Below the pieces are notes generated by a model that had not been told where the DNA came from, ran no database searches, and saw only the letters and a list, made by a program, of their open reading frames with translations. The position numbers and the translations under genes were made by a program. From Isoetes taiwanensis (lineage: Eukaryota; Streptophyta; Lycopodiopsida; Isoetales; Isoetaceae), in assembly GCA_021234155.1 (NCBI GenBank), contig JAJEKV010000100.1:3745689-3809688 (forward strand): 64,000 bases of DNA, in the 5' to 3' direction. Positions 33,571 through 44,927 of the stretch are shown in pieces. Position 1 is the first letter of the stretch; each line of letters starts with the position of its first letter.

Positions 33571-34053
33571 CATGGACAAACGTCAGGCCGACCATGAACG
33601 TAAAATGCAACAAAAAGCCGCAAGATTGTTAAATGGCGATCGGCGCAAAGATGTTACTCCAACAATTGCCACAAATAGTCCACTTAGACCCAAAGAGTCC
33701 GAAGTCTTCCCCCTGACCTTAGTGGCATGCACGAAATGAATGCCGCTGACGTATGTACTAGAAACATGTTTTCAATGATTGCCAACTTTGTATCCTAATA
33801 AACTTTTTTTCAGTTGTACTTGACAGAGTGGCTTTATTGCAATTGCGCGATGTGCAAAGGACAAATAAAACGGATGAGAAAGACTATCATCGATCACGTT
33901 GATAAATACGGTGAATGGTCGATAAATCCACTGCTCTCAGATGCACATGTCGGATATTCCAACGAGGTACGCTCAACTACTCTCACGTACTTGAATCGAC
34001 ATCTCAACTTATTTTACTTGCATTTTCTTAGGAAGAAACTGAGAATGAAGTGA
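33571..34053 (+). CDS. CACTA-encoded small protein exons, function unknown
   Basis: ATG at 33571 opens MDKRQADHERKMQQKAARLL, a charged helix, and continues with RRKDVTPTIATNSPLRPKES to a stop near 33737. A second exon after TTTTTTTCAG (33813) reads LYLTEWLYCNCAMCKGQIKR, then MRKTIIDHVDKYGEWSINPL. It carries CxCxxC and a HxxKYG-like pattern reminiscent of the N-terminal zinc-like segment found before CACTA transposases. The two may be spliced together. Only a possible DNA-binding role is suggested. Confidence 0.4.
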
Positions 34054-34218
34054 GCTCGAAGCAATATGTAGATTTTGGGGCCATGTTGTCCTTGGAAGCA
34101 GATGATATTGACACCATAAATGCTTTCATAGAGAACCCAAAAAAAAAGAAAGCCATCAACTTCTGCAAAGAGTATCCCATTATGTGATAGAACTTCGGCA
34201 TGGCGATGGTTTGTAGCC

Positions 34219-34860
34219 ATGATTCTAAGAAATAACAACGTTCACCACAATTGGATTGTACTAGATCCTGTGGAAAAAAATAGCATTCCACAGGAACTAG
34301 TCCATTTGCTAAAGCCTTTTACAGACAGTGATCGTAAAAAATTCGGTATATGGCCTAGAGGTAAGCCAATTATTTATGGGGAGCCATTTACATATTGGGG
34401 TAGGCGATGCTTGATTAAAACTAGTCGGGTCCCCGGTGCCGGTGCGGGATTATATATTATGACAAATATAAAAGTCAAAGATGGCACGAGTGTTCCTTTG
34501 ATGCCATATGTAGGTCCTGAATACAACTCGGAGGCTTGGCATAAATTGAGTAAGCACCAGTGGCGCATGCTCATCTATGGCCTAAATTCTAATGCAGAAG
34601 AATAGCCAGACCCGATAACAGCAAAGATTTGAAATACATTGATGGTCGTCCGCAATTACATGGAAACCTTTGTCGCTTTTATTAACAAACTCTATCGAGA
34701 ATCCGAAGCTACCAATTGTGATTTCGCCGAGGCAAAAAGGACCAAGAAGATTTCTTTAGGCGGAAAATTGAAGGGAGATATATTATGGTAGATGCTATAA
34801 AGAGTCTTCGTGTTGGTGATGAATTGTTCATTCAAGATGAATCGGTGAGACCAATACCGT
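34219..34860 (+). pseudogene. SET-domain-like ORF carried by the CACTA element, frameshifted
   Basis: SET domains transfer methyl groups from S-adenosylmethionine to lysine. The ATG frame (34219-34605) includes TSRVPGAGAGLYIMTNI, matching the GxGxG(L/Y) cofactor motif of SET domains, followed by PYVGPEY, the usual YxGxx strand. Beyond the stop, shifted frames give KYIDGRPQLHGNLCRF, then FINKLYRESEATNCDF (compare RFINHSC...NC), and finally MVDAIKSLRVGDELFIQDE (compare IxxGEELxxDY). All core SET motifs thus occur in the right order over about 640 bp, broken by at least three frame changes. The NHS and terminal DY residues are not conserved, so activity would be doubtful even if intact. Similar SET-like ORFs near transposases in other early land plants are a recollection, not checked. 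Confidence 0.6.
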
Positions 34861-35092
34861 AGGTCTTTTGATGATGTACTCGAATTATAATTAATATAAG
34901 TTGTGTTGTCCTTTGTGGGAGTCTTACCATGTATTTAATTATTATTTTGTGGAATGAAATTATATGATTATTATCATCAATAAGTGGCTTGCTTAAGACG
35001 TGGAAATTTATATTTCTTATATTACAACATGTTTAAGAACTGACCAAGCCACGCCTCAATGCATGTAACATATTTTTTTTGTATCTGGCAAT

Positions 35093-35606
35093 CAGGCTGG
35101 GCGAGTGGATATGAGACCACATCCAAGCGTACGTAATTGGCGACATCAAGAGTCATTGCGGCTAGCAGAAATAGAATACATCGAGCAATATGGTACAAAC
35201 ATCGGCACAACATATGATGAAGAGTACAACATCGAAGAGGACGAGCACAACGATGAAGACAACGAGCACAATGATGAAGACGACGTCGGCCACATGGAGG
35301 TTGAGGAACCCATGGCCGACATGTTAGATGCGTTCGACCCGATCTTCGACAACGACCTCGACGAAGAAGCAAATACTCCTATTGACGGTCATGAAGATTT
35401 ATTGGAGGAGGCGCACAAAGTATTATATGTAGGGGCAACAGTATCTAGATTGGCAACATCTTTATTGATATTAAACCTTCAAGCCAAATTCAAATGGAGC
35501 AACGCCGGTAAGTTACGGCTTTGTTACAGTAAGTACACTTGAAATCACCAAGTTAATTGAATTCGTGATTGAATGAATGTATCCGTAAACAAAGACTTCA
35601 TGCAGG
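35093..35606 (+). CDS. CACTA transposase, acidic N-terminal exon
   Basis: After a CAG acceptor near 35090 the frame reads VDMRPHPSVRNWRHQESLRL, then a strongly acidic run (EDEHNDEDNEHNDEDDVGHM) and LEEAHKVLYVGATVSRLATS LL in one block, ending before the next exon at 35606. Acidic, His-containing stretches followed by a helical L-x-x-A-x-x-x-LY segment are usual before the Transposase_21 domain of CACTA proteins. The frame stops at 35540-35542 if not spliced; the likely donor is GTAAGT at about 35509. Confidence 0.55.
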
Positions 35607-37151
35607 TTATTACAAGAGAAAATACTTCCACAAGGGAACACTATCCGCGATGAAATAAAAAACATATTGGCAAGTAGTGGTTTGGGATACCATAGGATTC
35701 ATGCTTGTCCAAATGATGACATGGTATATTATCCAAATGACATCTACAAGGACACAAAAACGTGCCCTAAATGTGGTGCTGCTAGGTACAATGCAGACGC
35801 CAAGGGAAAGACCGTCCCGATAAAGGTGGTTCGCTACTTTCCATTGATCCCGCGCATAAAGCTATTGTTTCGATGTGAGTCTCTAGCTTCGCTCATGGGT
35901 TGGTGTGCTGCTAATGCGTCAAGTGACAATATGCTTCGTGTGGTTAGTGACTGCAAGCAATGGAAGCATATTGATGAAACATGGCCAGAATTTGGAAGTG
36001 AGCCACGAAATCTCAGATTAGGTCTGGCAACGGATGGCGTTAATCCTTATGGACGCCAGTCGGCCGCATGGTCAACGTGGCCAGTGGTGTTAATCAACTA
36101 CAATCTACCCCCATGGTTGCTAATGAAGACTAGCCATTTAATGGTTGTCTTACTAGTACCAGGACCTAAAAAGCCAGATACACTAGATCCATACCTCAAA
36201 ATAGTTATTGATGAACTTTTGGTACTGTGGAGTGTAGGTATTGAAGTTTATGATGTCTCAAGAGAACTCCATGCGGAACAAAGATTTACCTTGAGAGCAA
36301 TCCTGATGTGGACAACGAGTGATTGGCCCAGTTTGTATGAAATCTCCGGACTCCAAGTGTCTGGATATGCTGCATGCCACTTGTGTGGGTTTGAACAATT
36401 GAATTCACGCCGGTCAACGGCATTGCACAAGAATGTCTATGCAAACTTCAGGAGATTCCTACCACTTGAAAATCGACTTCGATACGTAGGCCCAAGAGAC
36501 AAACATTGCACTGAAGAACCTCCCAAAAGGTTGACAATGAAAGATTGGGGTAACCAATGGGATGCCGCAAACAAAGGAAAAAAAAGTCATGAGAAGGACA
36601 AACAAGTCAGGGGAATGAAGTGGAAATCATCCTTCTTCCTTCTACCATATTGGACAGAATTGAAGATCCATCATCTTCTTGATCCTATGCATATCTTCAA
36701 AAATGTTTCGTCGTCCATTTGGAGGCACGTCACAGGACGTAAGGACACAGATGCAGCGCGGGAGGATCTACAAGAAGCTGGATCGAAGGCTAAAGCATGG
36801 CTAAATGTAGAAGAAGGAACAAGGCCACAGGTCGATTGGATCGTGCCTAGAAAAGGTATGAAGCCCGTTCGAGATGCGATCAAGGCTATAAAGACTCCGA
36901 CGGGATATATGCATTCGTTGCGTAACTGTTTTTCGAACGAAGGGGGGTTAATAGGGTTGAAATCCCACGATTGGCATAAGATATTGCAGGTATGCTTCGT
37001 TCATTATCGTTAGTTTACATTGTATGTTACAAGTACTTCGAATGCAGCATAATTGCATTCGACATGTGCAATTTGTTATGCCTATTGTTCTAAGAGGTCG
37101 TCTCGCTGACGGTCCACTACGTGCAATATGTCTCCTATCAGAGTTTTCTAG
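35606..37151 (+). CDS. CACTA transposase core (Transposase_21 family)
   Basis: Exon 35606-36989 begins LLQEKILPQGNTIRDEIKN and contains the hallmark blocks YHRIHACPNDDMVYY, CPKCGAARYN, KVVRYFPLIPRIKLLFRC, LRLGLATDGVNPYG (with a conserved Asp), LPPWLLMKTSHLMVVLLVPG, ISGLQVSGYAACHLCG and LKIHHLLDPMHIFKNVSSSI, the counterpart of the family's HNLDVMHIEKN block. It joins by a GT-AG intron to 37048-37151 (HNCIRHVQFVMPIVLRGRLA). This enzyme cuts and joins the CACTA ends and acts in the nucleus. The frame is intact through this part. It lies between the acidic exon and the DUF4218 exon. Confidence 0.9.
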
Positions 37152-37232
37152 GTTCGTACAGATTTTGAAATCACTTTATTTGACTTGATTTTGAACTCTC
37201 ACAATTTGTTTTTCTTTCCTATTGACATGTAG

Positions 37233-37913
37233 ATGGATTACAAAAAAAGAGATTCCAATAATAGAAATTGCAGACATGCGAACTAAGGTGGTTGAAGCAT
37301 GTTGTATGCTCGAGAAAGAATTCCCAACGAGTTTCTTAGACATACAAACTCACCTATTAGTTCACTTAGTGGACGGTGGAGCTTGCAGGGCACAACCAAT
37401 CCTAGGTGGATGTTTTTCATAGAACGACTTTTAAAGGTCCTCAAGGACTTTAAAGCCGAGAAGGCAAGGCCCGAGGGATGCATGGCCGAAGGTTGGTTAG
37501 CCCGAGAGTCATTATTCTATGTCACCGAGTTCTTAGCCGATCTACACCCCAATGCTCCACGATTATGGACCGATGAAGACAACCCGACTATAATTGGAGA
37601 AGTTCCCGAAGGAAGACCGCAAAGCAAATTTTTCACAATAGAGGAACAAGCGAAAGTCAATAAGTTTCTCATCTACAACTCCACTCACATGGAGAAATGG
37701 ATAAAAAGGTACGATGAAGCAAAAACAAAAAGAGATGATGAGAGAAGACGCTATCGACAAAAGTATCGCAAACAACCATTTCCAGTCGATCTAGAGGCTA
37801 TGTCAAGTGATATAAACAAAATTTGGTTGTCCCAACAACTAGAGGCGGCAAGGGAACGCGGCGAACATGTTTCTAGTGAAGAATTGGCATATACTAAAGG
37901 CGTGTCTGCTTGT
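37233..37913 (+). pseudogene. CACTA transposase, DUF4218 segment with a frameshift
   Basis: The exon starts RWITKKEIPIIEIADM and reads PTSFLDIQTHLLVHLV, the DUF4218 signature. Just after HLVDGG, near 37375-37390, the frame shifts; the expected sequence continues in the next frame as TTNPRWMFFIERLLKVLKDF, EKARPEGCMAEGWLARESLF and YVTEFL, then a charged tail. The donor is near 37914 (GTGTCTGCTTGTGTAAG region). The small deletion disrupts the protein, so this copy probably cannot make full transposase. Confidence 0.8.
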
Positions 37914-37995
37914 GTAAGTGCAACTTTATATATAATTATCATTTTCCTTTGTTATTTTGAACGCTTTGTTTTCTTTCTTTATAGTATAATTCATA

Positions 37996-38538
37996 TGCAT
38001 CAATGTGGTCTTCTGGTGCTCACTTCCGACGGAAAAGCACGGATGAAGGAAAACGCACTTATGATTGTGGCATATCAGCAAAGTTTAGTACAGTTTGCCA
38101 GACTGGTAGTGCAGACCTAAATCCAGTCGAAGCAATGTTGGAATGGATTGGAACTATTAAGACTATCATTGAGGTCGATGTCGGTAGCGTATTCAAAGCA
38201 ATGTTGTTTGATGTAGAATGGTTTGATCTTGTATGTACTGGTGCTCATGCCACGATACGCAAAGATCATAGTGGTTTGTATTCACTAGATTCAACTCGTC
38301 GATATCGTGGTCAAGACACGCTCGCGAGGGTTGAGCAATGTGAACAAGTATGTTTACTTAGATTTGATAAATTTTATATATGCGAATACTAAATGAGCTA
38401 ATGTAATAGAGGTTTTATAGGTCACCTTCATTCCAGATCCTTTGCAAGATACTTGGTGGTTTGTAATTCCGTGTAAGGCTCGCTCCCGCCGCATATTTGA
38501 GGGCCAAGAAGAGATGACAGTCGAATATGGAGGCTAGA
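37996..38538 (+). CDS. CACTA transposase, DUF4216 segment (C-terminal exons)
   Basis: Two exons: about 37987-38347 and 38421-38538. The first reads YASMWSSGAHFRRKSTDE, GISAKFSTVC, IKTIIEVDVGSVFKAMLFDV and EWFDLVCTG, following DUF4216, where an (I)IEL-x-Y-x(n)-VxLFxCxWxD block is conserved. The second reads VTFIPDPLQDTWWFVIPCKA and matches the VFYxxDPxxxxWxVV end. Stop at about 38535. The two exons are joined over an intron of about 73 bp. Confidence 0.75.
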
Positions 38539-38670
38539 CTATTTTTATGATATGAGACCACCATTGTTTGAACTTGCAATTTGTATTAATATTATATTTT
38601 TTCACATATGAATAAGAAAATACTTTGACACGATTATTTGTGTATACTATAGGCAACAATAATATTGCAA

Positions 38671-40917
38671 CTTCCATAAGCAATTTCTTCCACGCGGGCT
38701 CCAACATATGCCACCTAGACATTGGGACATAAGGGTGAAGTCCAATCGCCGACCGCCCAGAATGGCCTTTACCCTCTTTGGAGAAATTGACCCTTGGTCC
38801 GTCTCTTGGGGTATGGCCTCTACCCTCCCTTGAGGCCTCCACGCAAAGTCCTGGACTCGTTTGAATTGGGGAAGGGTGCCGCCCAACAACAGGCAGCCCT
38901 GCTCCGGGAGGGTGGTCATTAGCGTGCGGCCCGGGAGCTGCCGAGGAAGGGCTGCCTCGTGAACGTTTTGGATCCGCCTCTTGGGGTAGGACTCTCCCCT
39001 CTTGTGAGGGATCCCCGCAAGGTCCTGGCCTCGTTTGACTTGGGAAGGGTGCGGCTGTTGTTGCCTTGCAACGGGCTGCCCCACCGCTCCAATGCTAACC
39101 CTTTGACCTAGACCTTCTCCAAAATTTCGAAAATTGGGCTGTGTCTTTGGAGATGGATTAGGAATCCACCGGCAAAAATCAGAATTTATTTTATTACAAT
39201 GCATTAATTGCGAATTTATGAATGTCTTGCCACCGCAAAAGCCCCCAACTTCTACTTGCCACATCGGAAGGAGGACAGCCCAAACTCGGCTCCGTCGGTT
39301 CCCCTTGCTCCGCACTCCTGCAGGCTTCTCGGCCGTGTCCCAAGTGCAACAGACCAAGTCTCGCCCCCAAAACGCAAACCCTTCTAGAACCTGGCAACCC
39401 ACATGGTTTACGTTTTGGAGGCCCTCTCCTTGTCGATTCGGGCGGGACCTTCACGTGACTTGACGTGGAGTGGGGGTGTTGAGCTTGAGCCACGGACCCG
39501 AAAATCCCGGGAAGCTGCTTGCCCCAAATTTCCCTCTCCCCAAGGTCCCGAGGGGCCGGACGGGCGACCTTTCCTCTCCGGGAATCAATTTGGCTCTACG
39601 CCAATGGACTCGAGAATGTCGACATTGCCACGGGGACCAAGTTCCGTGGCCAGAAGACCACGACCTCCAAGAAGCGCCAAAGTAGCTCACTTCCATCACA
39701 CTCATAGTCAATTGGCCTAGGATGTGGATGCGGGATACTGTCGTGGTGGGCGTGAGTGTTTCTTTCTTTTGCAAAACCGACCTTGTAACTTGCTCCCTAG
39801 GGTAATTTAGCCATTCCGGATGATTTGGCGGGGTTGATTTGCCATTAAGGAGCCTCCCGATGCCGAACGACAAGACATCTGCGGTTTCTACAAGGGCGGA
39901 CCTCGGGGCGTCCAGGTTTGACAAGTTCTCCGGACCCGATCTGGAATCTTTTGGGCCTTCCCCAAGAGGGCCTCAACGGAGGATCCAATGGTCGGATAGG
40001 GGAACCGGCTCGGGGGGGTGGTCATTAGCGTGCGCCCCGGGGGAGGCCGCCAGGAAGGGCTGCCTCGAACGTTTTTGGATCCCGCCTCTTGGGGTCCGGA
40101 CTCTCCCCTCTTGTGAGGGATCCCCGCAAGGTCCGGCCTCGTTTGACTTGGGGAAGGTGTGCAGCTCGGTTGCCCCCGCAACGGGCTGCCCCGGACCGTT
40201 CTAATGCTAACCCTTTGACCTAGACCTTCTCAGAAAATTTGAAAATTGGGTTGTGTGCTAGAGATGGATTAGGAATCCGGTGGCAAAAAATCAGAATTTA
40301 TTTTTCGTACAATGCATTAATTGCTAATTTATGAATGTCTTGCCAGCGCAAAAGCGCCCCCAACTTCTACTTGCCACATCGGGAGGAGGACAGGCCCAAA
40401 CTCGGCCCGCCGGGTTCCCCTTGCTCCGTATTCCCTACTGCGGCTTCGGCCAGGTCCCAAGTGCAACAGACCAAGTCTCGGCCCCCAAAACGCAAAACCC
40501 TTCTAGAACACGGCAACCCACGGGGTTTACGTGTTGGAGGCCCTCTCCTTGTCGAGATTCGGGGGACCTTTTGCGCCGTGACTTGGCGTGGAGTGGGGGT
40601 GTTGACGCCTTGAGCACGGACCCTAAAATCCCCCTAAGCTGCTTGCCCGAATTTCCTCTCCCCAAGGCCACAGGGGCCGGCCGGGCGACCTCCCCTCTCC
40701 GGAATCGCGATTTGGCTCTGCCAATGGACTCAGAACGTCGACATTGCCCTGGGGACCAAGTTCCGTGGCCAGAAGACCACCCGACCTCCAAGAAGCGCCA
40801 GAGTAGCTCACTTCCATCACACTCGTAGTCAATTGGCCTAGGATGTGGATGCGGGATACTGTCGTGGAGGGCGTGAGTGTTTCTTTCTTTTGCAAAACCG
40901 ATCCATGTCATTACATT
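38671..40917. repeat. GC-rich block inside the CACTA element containing a ~0.9-kb direct duplication
   Basis: Copies at about 38900-39775 and 40005-40895 are highly similar along their length (for example CCAACTTCTACTTGCCACAT, TGCAACAGACCAAGTCTCG, CTTCCATCACACTC, GGATGTGGATGCGGGATACT), spaced about 1.1 kb. A third shorter copy of the CTCGTTTGA(A/C)TTGGG section is at 38845-38870. The block is far richer in G+C than its neighbours. 38661-38670 (AATATTGCAA) and 40918-40927 (ATTATTGCAA) match at 9 of 10 bases and could be a target duplication. No terminal repeats or coding motifs are recognised; long frames here look like GC artefacts. Confidence 0.7.
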
Positions 40918-41363
40918 ATTATTGCAAAGAACGTCGTCCCATGTTGAAGAGCCAATACTCACTTTCAGATGGACAAGCGAAATATCCTTGGTACGAGAAA
41001 AGTGTCTTTGAGAAATCGAAGGATGATGATCGTGTTTGGGGGGACGAAATTCATGATGTCTATGCATTGGGATACATCTATGACATGCTCCTTGATTTTG
41101 TGCAAGCTATGCGACGAATGGAGTGGTTTAACAATGTCGACAATGGCCAGTACATCAATCCAACACATATGTACCAACGACGTCTTGACAAGTTGGAGGA
41201 GCAAAAAACAAGAATGATGGCTCATCACGCGCATGTGTTCACACAACGATGCAAAGCTTCTGAAGTTGTTGGGAATATCTTCCACCATGGTTGTGAGACA
41301 AAGACGGCATATGAAGTGCATGGATGCCTTGGAGATGTCAAAGTTGTTGTTTGCAGCACTTAA
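40905..41363 (+). CDS. CACTA-internal ORF of unknown function
   Basis: Right after the GC-rich block an open frame reads HYYCKERRPMLKSQYSLSDG, WYEKSVFEKSKDDDRVWGDE, YALGYIYDMLLDFVQAMRRM and EEQKTRMMAHHAHVFTQRCK, ending at TAA 41361-41363. It is probably the 3' part of a CACTA ORF interrupted by that block. It looks like real coding sequence (normal composition, no stops for 150 codons). I do not recognise the family. Confidence 0.4.
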   Translation: MSLHYYCKERRPMLKSQYSLSDGQAKYPWYEKSVFEKSKDDDRVWGDEIHDVYALGYIYDMLLDFVQAMRRMEWFNNVDNGQYINPTHMYQRRLDKLEEQKTRMMAHHAHVFTQRCKASEVVGNIFHHGCETKTAYEVHGCLGDVKVVVCST

Positions 41364-41603
41364 AGAATGAATTAGACATTGTATACCTTGTCTAGAACGT
41401 TGTGTAACTAGTAAATATTTAAAGACATTTGTAAGTCGAGCCATGTTAATATCGTCAAACTTTTTATACGTCAATATAATAAAACAAAGCTTGTTAAATG
41501 TGCAATGAAGTTTCTATGTAATTAAGGTTTCTTAATTTCTTAATATGTCATTCAACACACTCAATATTAATAACTTAGGGGTACTTGTGCATGTCCAGCA
41601 ATC

Positions 41604-43336
41604 ATGAGCTTTAGTCGCGTGACCTACTATGGGTTGCCAACCCTGTTACTTTGGTGGATTGACAACATTCTTGACGACAACAAACCCGCGTTCACCCACG
41701 TTTGGGGAAGTACTTGGTTTGGACGTAGTCCGCCACCGCCACCTAAACCATTTTGCGGATTTGGTATGCATTATTAGCTAGGTTAACATTTAGGTTAGTA
41801 GTTTATTTCTAATATATTCTAATAAATATTTTTCTAAATGTAGGGTGCATATCCACCATTTCGTGTGCTTGGGTTGCACCCTTATATTTGGGGCCTGTTT
41901 GGGTACCAACCCCAAACGCAACCGCAGCCCAAGAAGAATAAGAGGCGAGGGCTCATCTCGAGGACGAGGATCCCACGATCTCGAGTATGGATCTCCGTCA
42001 TATCACGTCTGATCTCTACGGGGAAGAAAGCACACCACCCACATGTCGGTTTCCGGCGTCACGCCAACGTTGTCGCTGAAGAATTCGCCGCAGTGCAAAG
42101 GGCCCTCGCCGCAACTAGGGCGAGGGGTGTTCCCGCTCGACATAGCTTTGCCTACACCGGGCGAATATCGAGGCGAGCCTCGTGAACCTCGAAGGCGAGC
42201 CGCTTCGTGAATGAGCGCCGACGGCAAAATAAGGTCCCCGACTTTCCTCTTGACTTTAGCTAGAGAGGCTTCGGACCGCCTAGCGAACGTGCACACCACT
42301 TCTTATATGAGTGAGTTCGTCTTCAATTACGTAATTTATGGTTCACTAACACTTATTCATATGTATTAACTTTGAAGTCGATTTTCTTTGTTGAGTGAAG
42401 TTTAACACAAGTTTCGGTGGGCACTACTAAAGATGGAGAGGAATTTCATAGGAGACTGAATGCCCTCACGAACAACATTGTTACCAACGTCCACAAGGGT
42501 ACTTGGAGGGATGACTCATTTGATGCAGAGAAAATAGAACTAAGGAATAGGCTAGAGGAGGAATATCCCCGAGCTCAAAACAGAGAGATGTCCCCGAAAA
42601 CCGCGGATGACCAGAGCTGGTCAACATGTTAAAGCCATGAGGTATTACCTTCCCTTGTTCTTAATCGTGATCAATATCGCACTCATGTTTGATTTACGTT
42701 ATGCGCATACCCACGTAAGAAGAGACTGATAAAACATGCTGATATGGAAAATGTCCCGATAGAAGAAGCGACTCGACCCCATTGGATGAACGAAGCGTCA
42801 TTCGTAGTACATCTCTAATGCTTAGCACAAGTCGTAGACGTATATCTAGATTAATATAAAGGGACTAAGGACTTGTGTTGTGTTGCAGTCTTGCAAGGCC
42901 AACATATTGTCAGCGAGAGGAGTAGCGGCAACTCGGCCGACTTTGGCGCAAAGAAGGTACGACGCGAGAATCGGGCGCTATGCTACCAACATGACCGGAT
43001 CTGGTGGTTATAGTAATTTTAACAGCTTGTGCCAAACAATCCTTAAACGGCCAAATGACTAGAGATGATCGCGAAAAGGGCTAATCGATTGGGCAATCGT
43101 GCCATCCGAATCGCTCTTGGTAAAAAGGGTGATGTATGTATTATTCACTACATAATTCTTTGCAAGTATTTAGCTTTAAGCTTCGTGATATGTTTTCATG
43201 GCAAGGCGACGAGGAAGACGAGAGGTCATACGGTAGCGCAGCTTGAACTCTTCGATTTTTATGTTATGTCTCGCTATTCTCCAACTCCAAGTGTGGTGAA
43301 TAGACTTTACGTATTTTGTAGTTCAATGATACATTA
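41604..43336 (+). CDS. Second CACTA protein (TnpA-like position), fragmentary
   Basis: Pieces in order: 41604-41764 (MSFSRVTYYGLPTLLLWWID, then WFGRSPPPPPKPFCGFG before a GT), 41845-42185 (a proline/arginine-rich stretch with RRHANVVAEEFAAVQRALAA), 42417-42632 (GTTKDGEEFHRRLNALTNNI), 42890-43062 (RGVAATRPTLAQRRYDARIG) and 43200-43336. Its location, after the transposase and before the right subterminal repeats, is that of the DNA-binding TnpA-like gene in other CACTA elements, but no diagnostic motif is visible. Splicing was not resolved. Confidence 0.35.
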
Positions 43337-43615
43337 ACTTTTGTTGAATATGATTTTGAAAGTATATTTTCTCACTACTTTTTATATTTTGATTACGTGT
43401 ACGCCTCTGATACCTAAGTCTATTTTAAGAACGATCTTTAATTGATTAATTTAGATTTTAGTTGATTTTAATTAGATTTTAATTGATTAATTTAGATTTC
43501 TCCAAATATTTTATTTGATAAATAAAATTCGAAGTCTTTACAACTTAATATGTCTTAAATTGCACCCATTAAATTTTTTAATTTTTTAAATTTTTTAAAT
43601 TTTTTTTTAATATTT

Positions 43616-44105
43616 AGAGACGTCGATGATCGACGTCCACCGTGGCACGCCATCTGGCATGGTAGCGCGTGGGTTTGCTACGTCACCGCCCACTGAACGT
43701 CGATCATCGACGTCCAGCGTGGCACGCCACCGTGGCACACACCGCACGCTGAACCTCCAGCATGGCACGCCACCATGGCACGCACCGCACGCTGAACCTC
43801 CAGCGTGGCACGCCACCATGGCCCGCCAGCTGAACGTCGATCATCGACGTTCAAGGCGGTGACGCCGGACGCGGTGGCATCACCGCGGGCATCGCCCGCG
43901 TCCATTTAATCGTCGACGCTCGACGATCCATCGTCGACCATCGACGCCGCTATTTTGACACGTATTTCGACGGTTTTTGGTCGATGATCGACGTTCGTCA
44001 GTCGATATAGAGGTTTACCGTCGACCTTTGAACGTCGATGATCGACGATGCATCGACGTTCAAAGGTCGATATAGACGTCGAAAAGGCTCAACGTTTTTG
44101 TAGTG
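43616..44105 (+). repeat. Right subterminal repeat region of the CACTA element
   Basis: Palindromes of the same type as on the left occur at 43620-43636, 43696-43713, 43833-43851 and 44031-44049, with shorter GTCGATGATCGAC and CGTCGACCATCGACG variants between. CCAGCGTGGCACGCCACCATGG-like words repeat between 43715 and 43830. The end, GTCGATATAGACG...GTAGTG, provides the right inverted terminus. A run of A/T homopolymers (43570-43612) precedes it. Confidence 0.88.
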
Positions 44106-44927
44106 ACATCTTGGTCCATTTTGATTCGGATGGATGTTTCATGATGATTTATTTAGGTGTAGCTTTTCAAGACCGTTAGTCTACTAAGTTGCACATATAT
44201 AATTCTATGTTCTTAGTAATTGCTGTAAGGGGCTTTTTCTTATCCACAACTCCTAGCAATGTTACTTTAGCCTTTTCCTTGCTTATAGAATTCTGTATTC
44301 TTAGTGATGTACTGTAGAGGATTTCTCATTCATAGCCCCTACCAATGCTAACCCTGGCATTCTTCTTTGCTTTCTATGTGTCCTAATTTGCCGTTTCTTC
44401 TCTTCTATATTGTTGATGCAGTTTTCTTTACTCTAGCTTTTCACAAAGTACAAGACACTTGCAGGATAATGTGGCATCTGGTACAGATTGATTGCATCAG
44501 AGGTTTCTATTGTTAGGCAGTCCATTTTGTAGAGAAAAATGGTTGCATTTCCTAAGCTTAAGCCAAATAATAATGTGGAATATATTGCCATAGACTAAAA
44601 GGTATAGATTCGATCAAATACTTTGTACTACAAGATACGTGTCAATTTTTCATAAACTTAGATAGCCACAACTTACACTCTAATGATGAAATTTTATATA
44701 CAATCTATAACAAGAAATTTGGCAGTGTTACAATGCTAACTTCTGAAAATGGAATAGATGAGCATGTTATGTTCATTTATTCATATTCAATCTCTCAAAG
44801 AAATAACCTTCTTGCATATTGTCTTGCAGTTATAAAAAAATGATGAATGGTCTTGGGACACACTCATATTCTTGAAATCCAGTTATTGTGAACAAGATTT
44901 ACATTGTTGTTGGCAAGATGAGCACTT
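44106..44927. other. Right flank of the CACTA element, intron-like
   Basis: Begins with the right copy of the ACA target duplication (44106-44108). AT-rich and without an ORF, it looks like intron sequence of the ALG2-like gene whose exon starts at 44928. Confidence 0.4.

Larger units (their letters stand above)
32366..44105 (+). mobile_element. Complete CACTA (En/Spm-type) DNA transposon, 11.7 kb
   Basis: The left end begins CACTACAAGG and the right end finishes TTTTTGTAGTG, giving inverted CACTACAA termini. Both are flanked by the 3-bp duplication ACA (32363-32365 and 44106-44108), the size expected for this superfamily. Both subterminal zones are packed with the palindrome AACGTCGATNATCGACGTT, the sort of repeated site that a TnpA-like protein binds in known CACTA elements. 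Inside, on the plus strand, lie a small N-terminal exon set, a SET-like ORF, a TnpD-type transposase with its DUF4218 and DUF4216 segments, a GC-rich duplicated block, and downstream ORFs. A frameshift in the transposase and several in the SET-like ORF suggest that this copy is now non-autonomous. Confidence 0.93.

Noticed and set aside
38647-40613. Frames of up to 250 codons in the GC-rich block
   Set aside because: Several frames on both strands are open at once, with no motif and no conservation of frame between the two duplicate copies (indels shift them).
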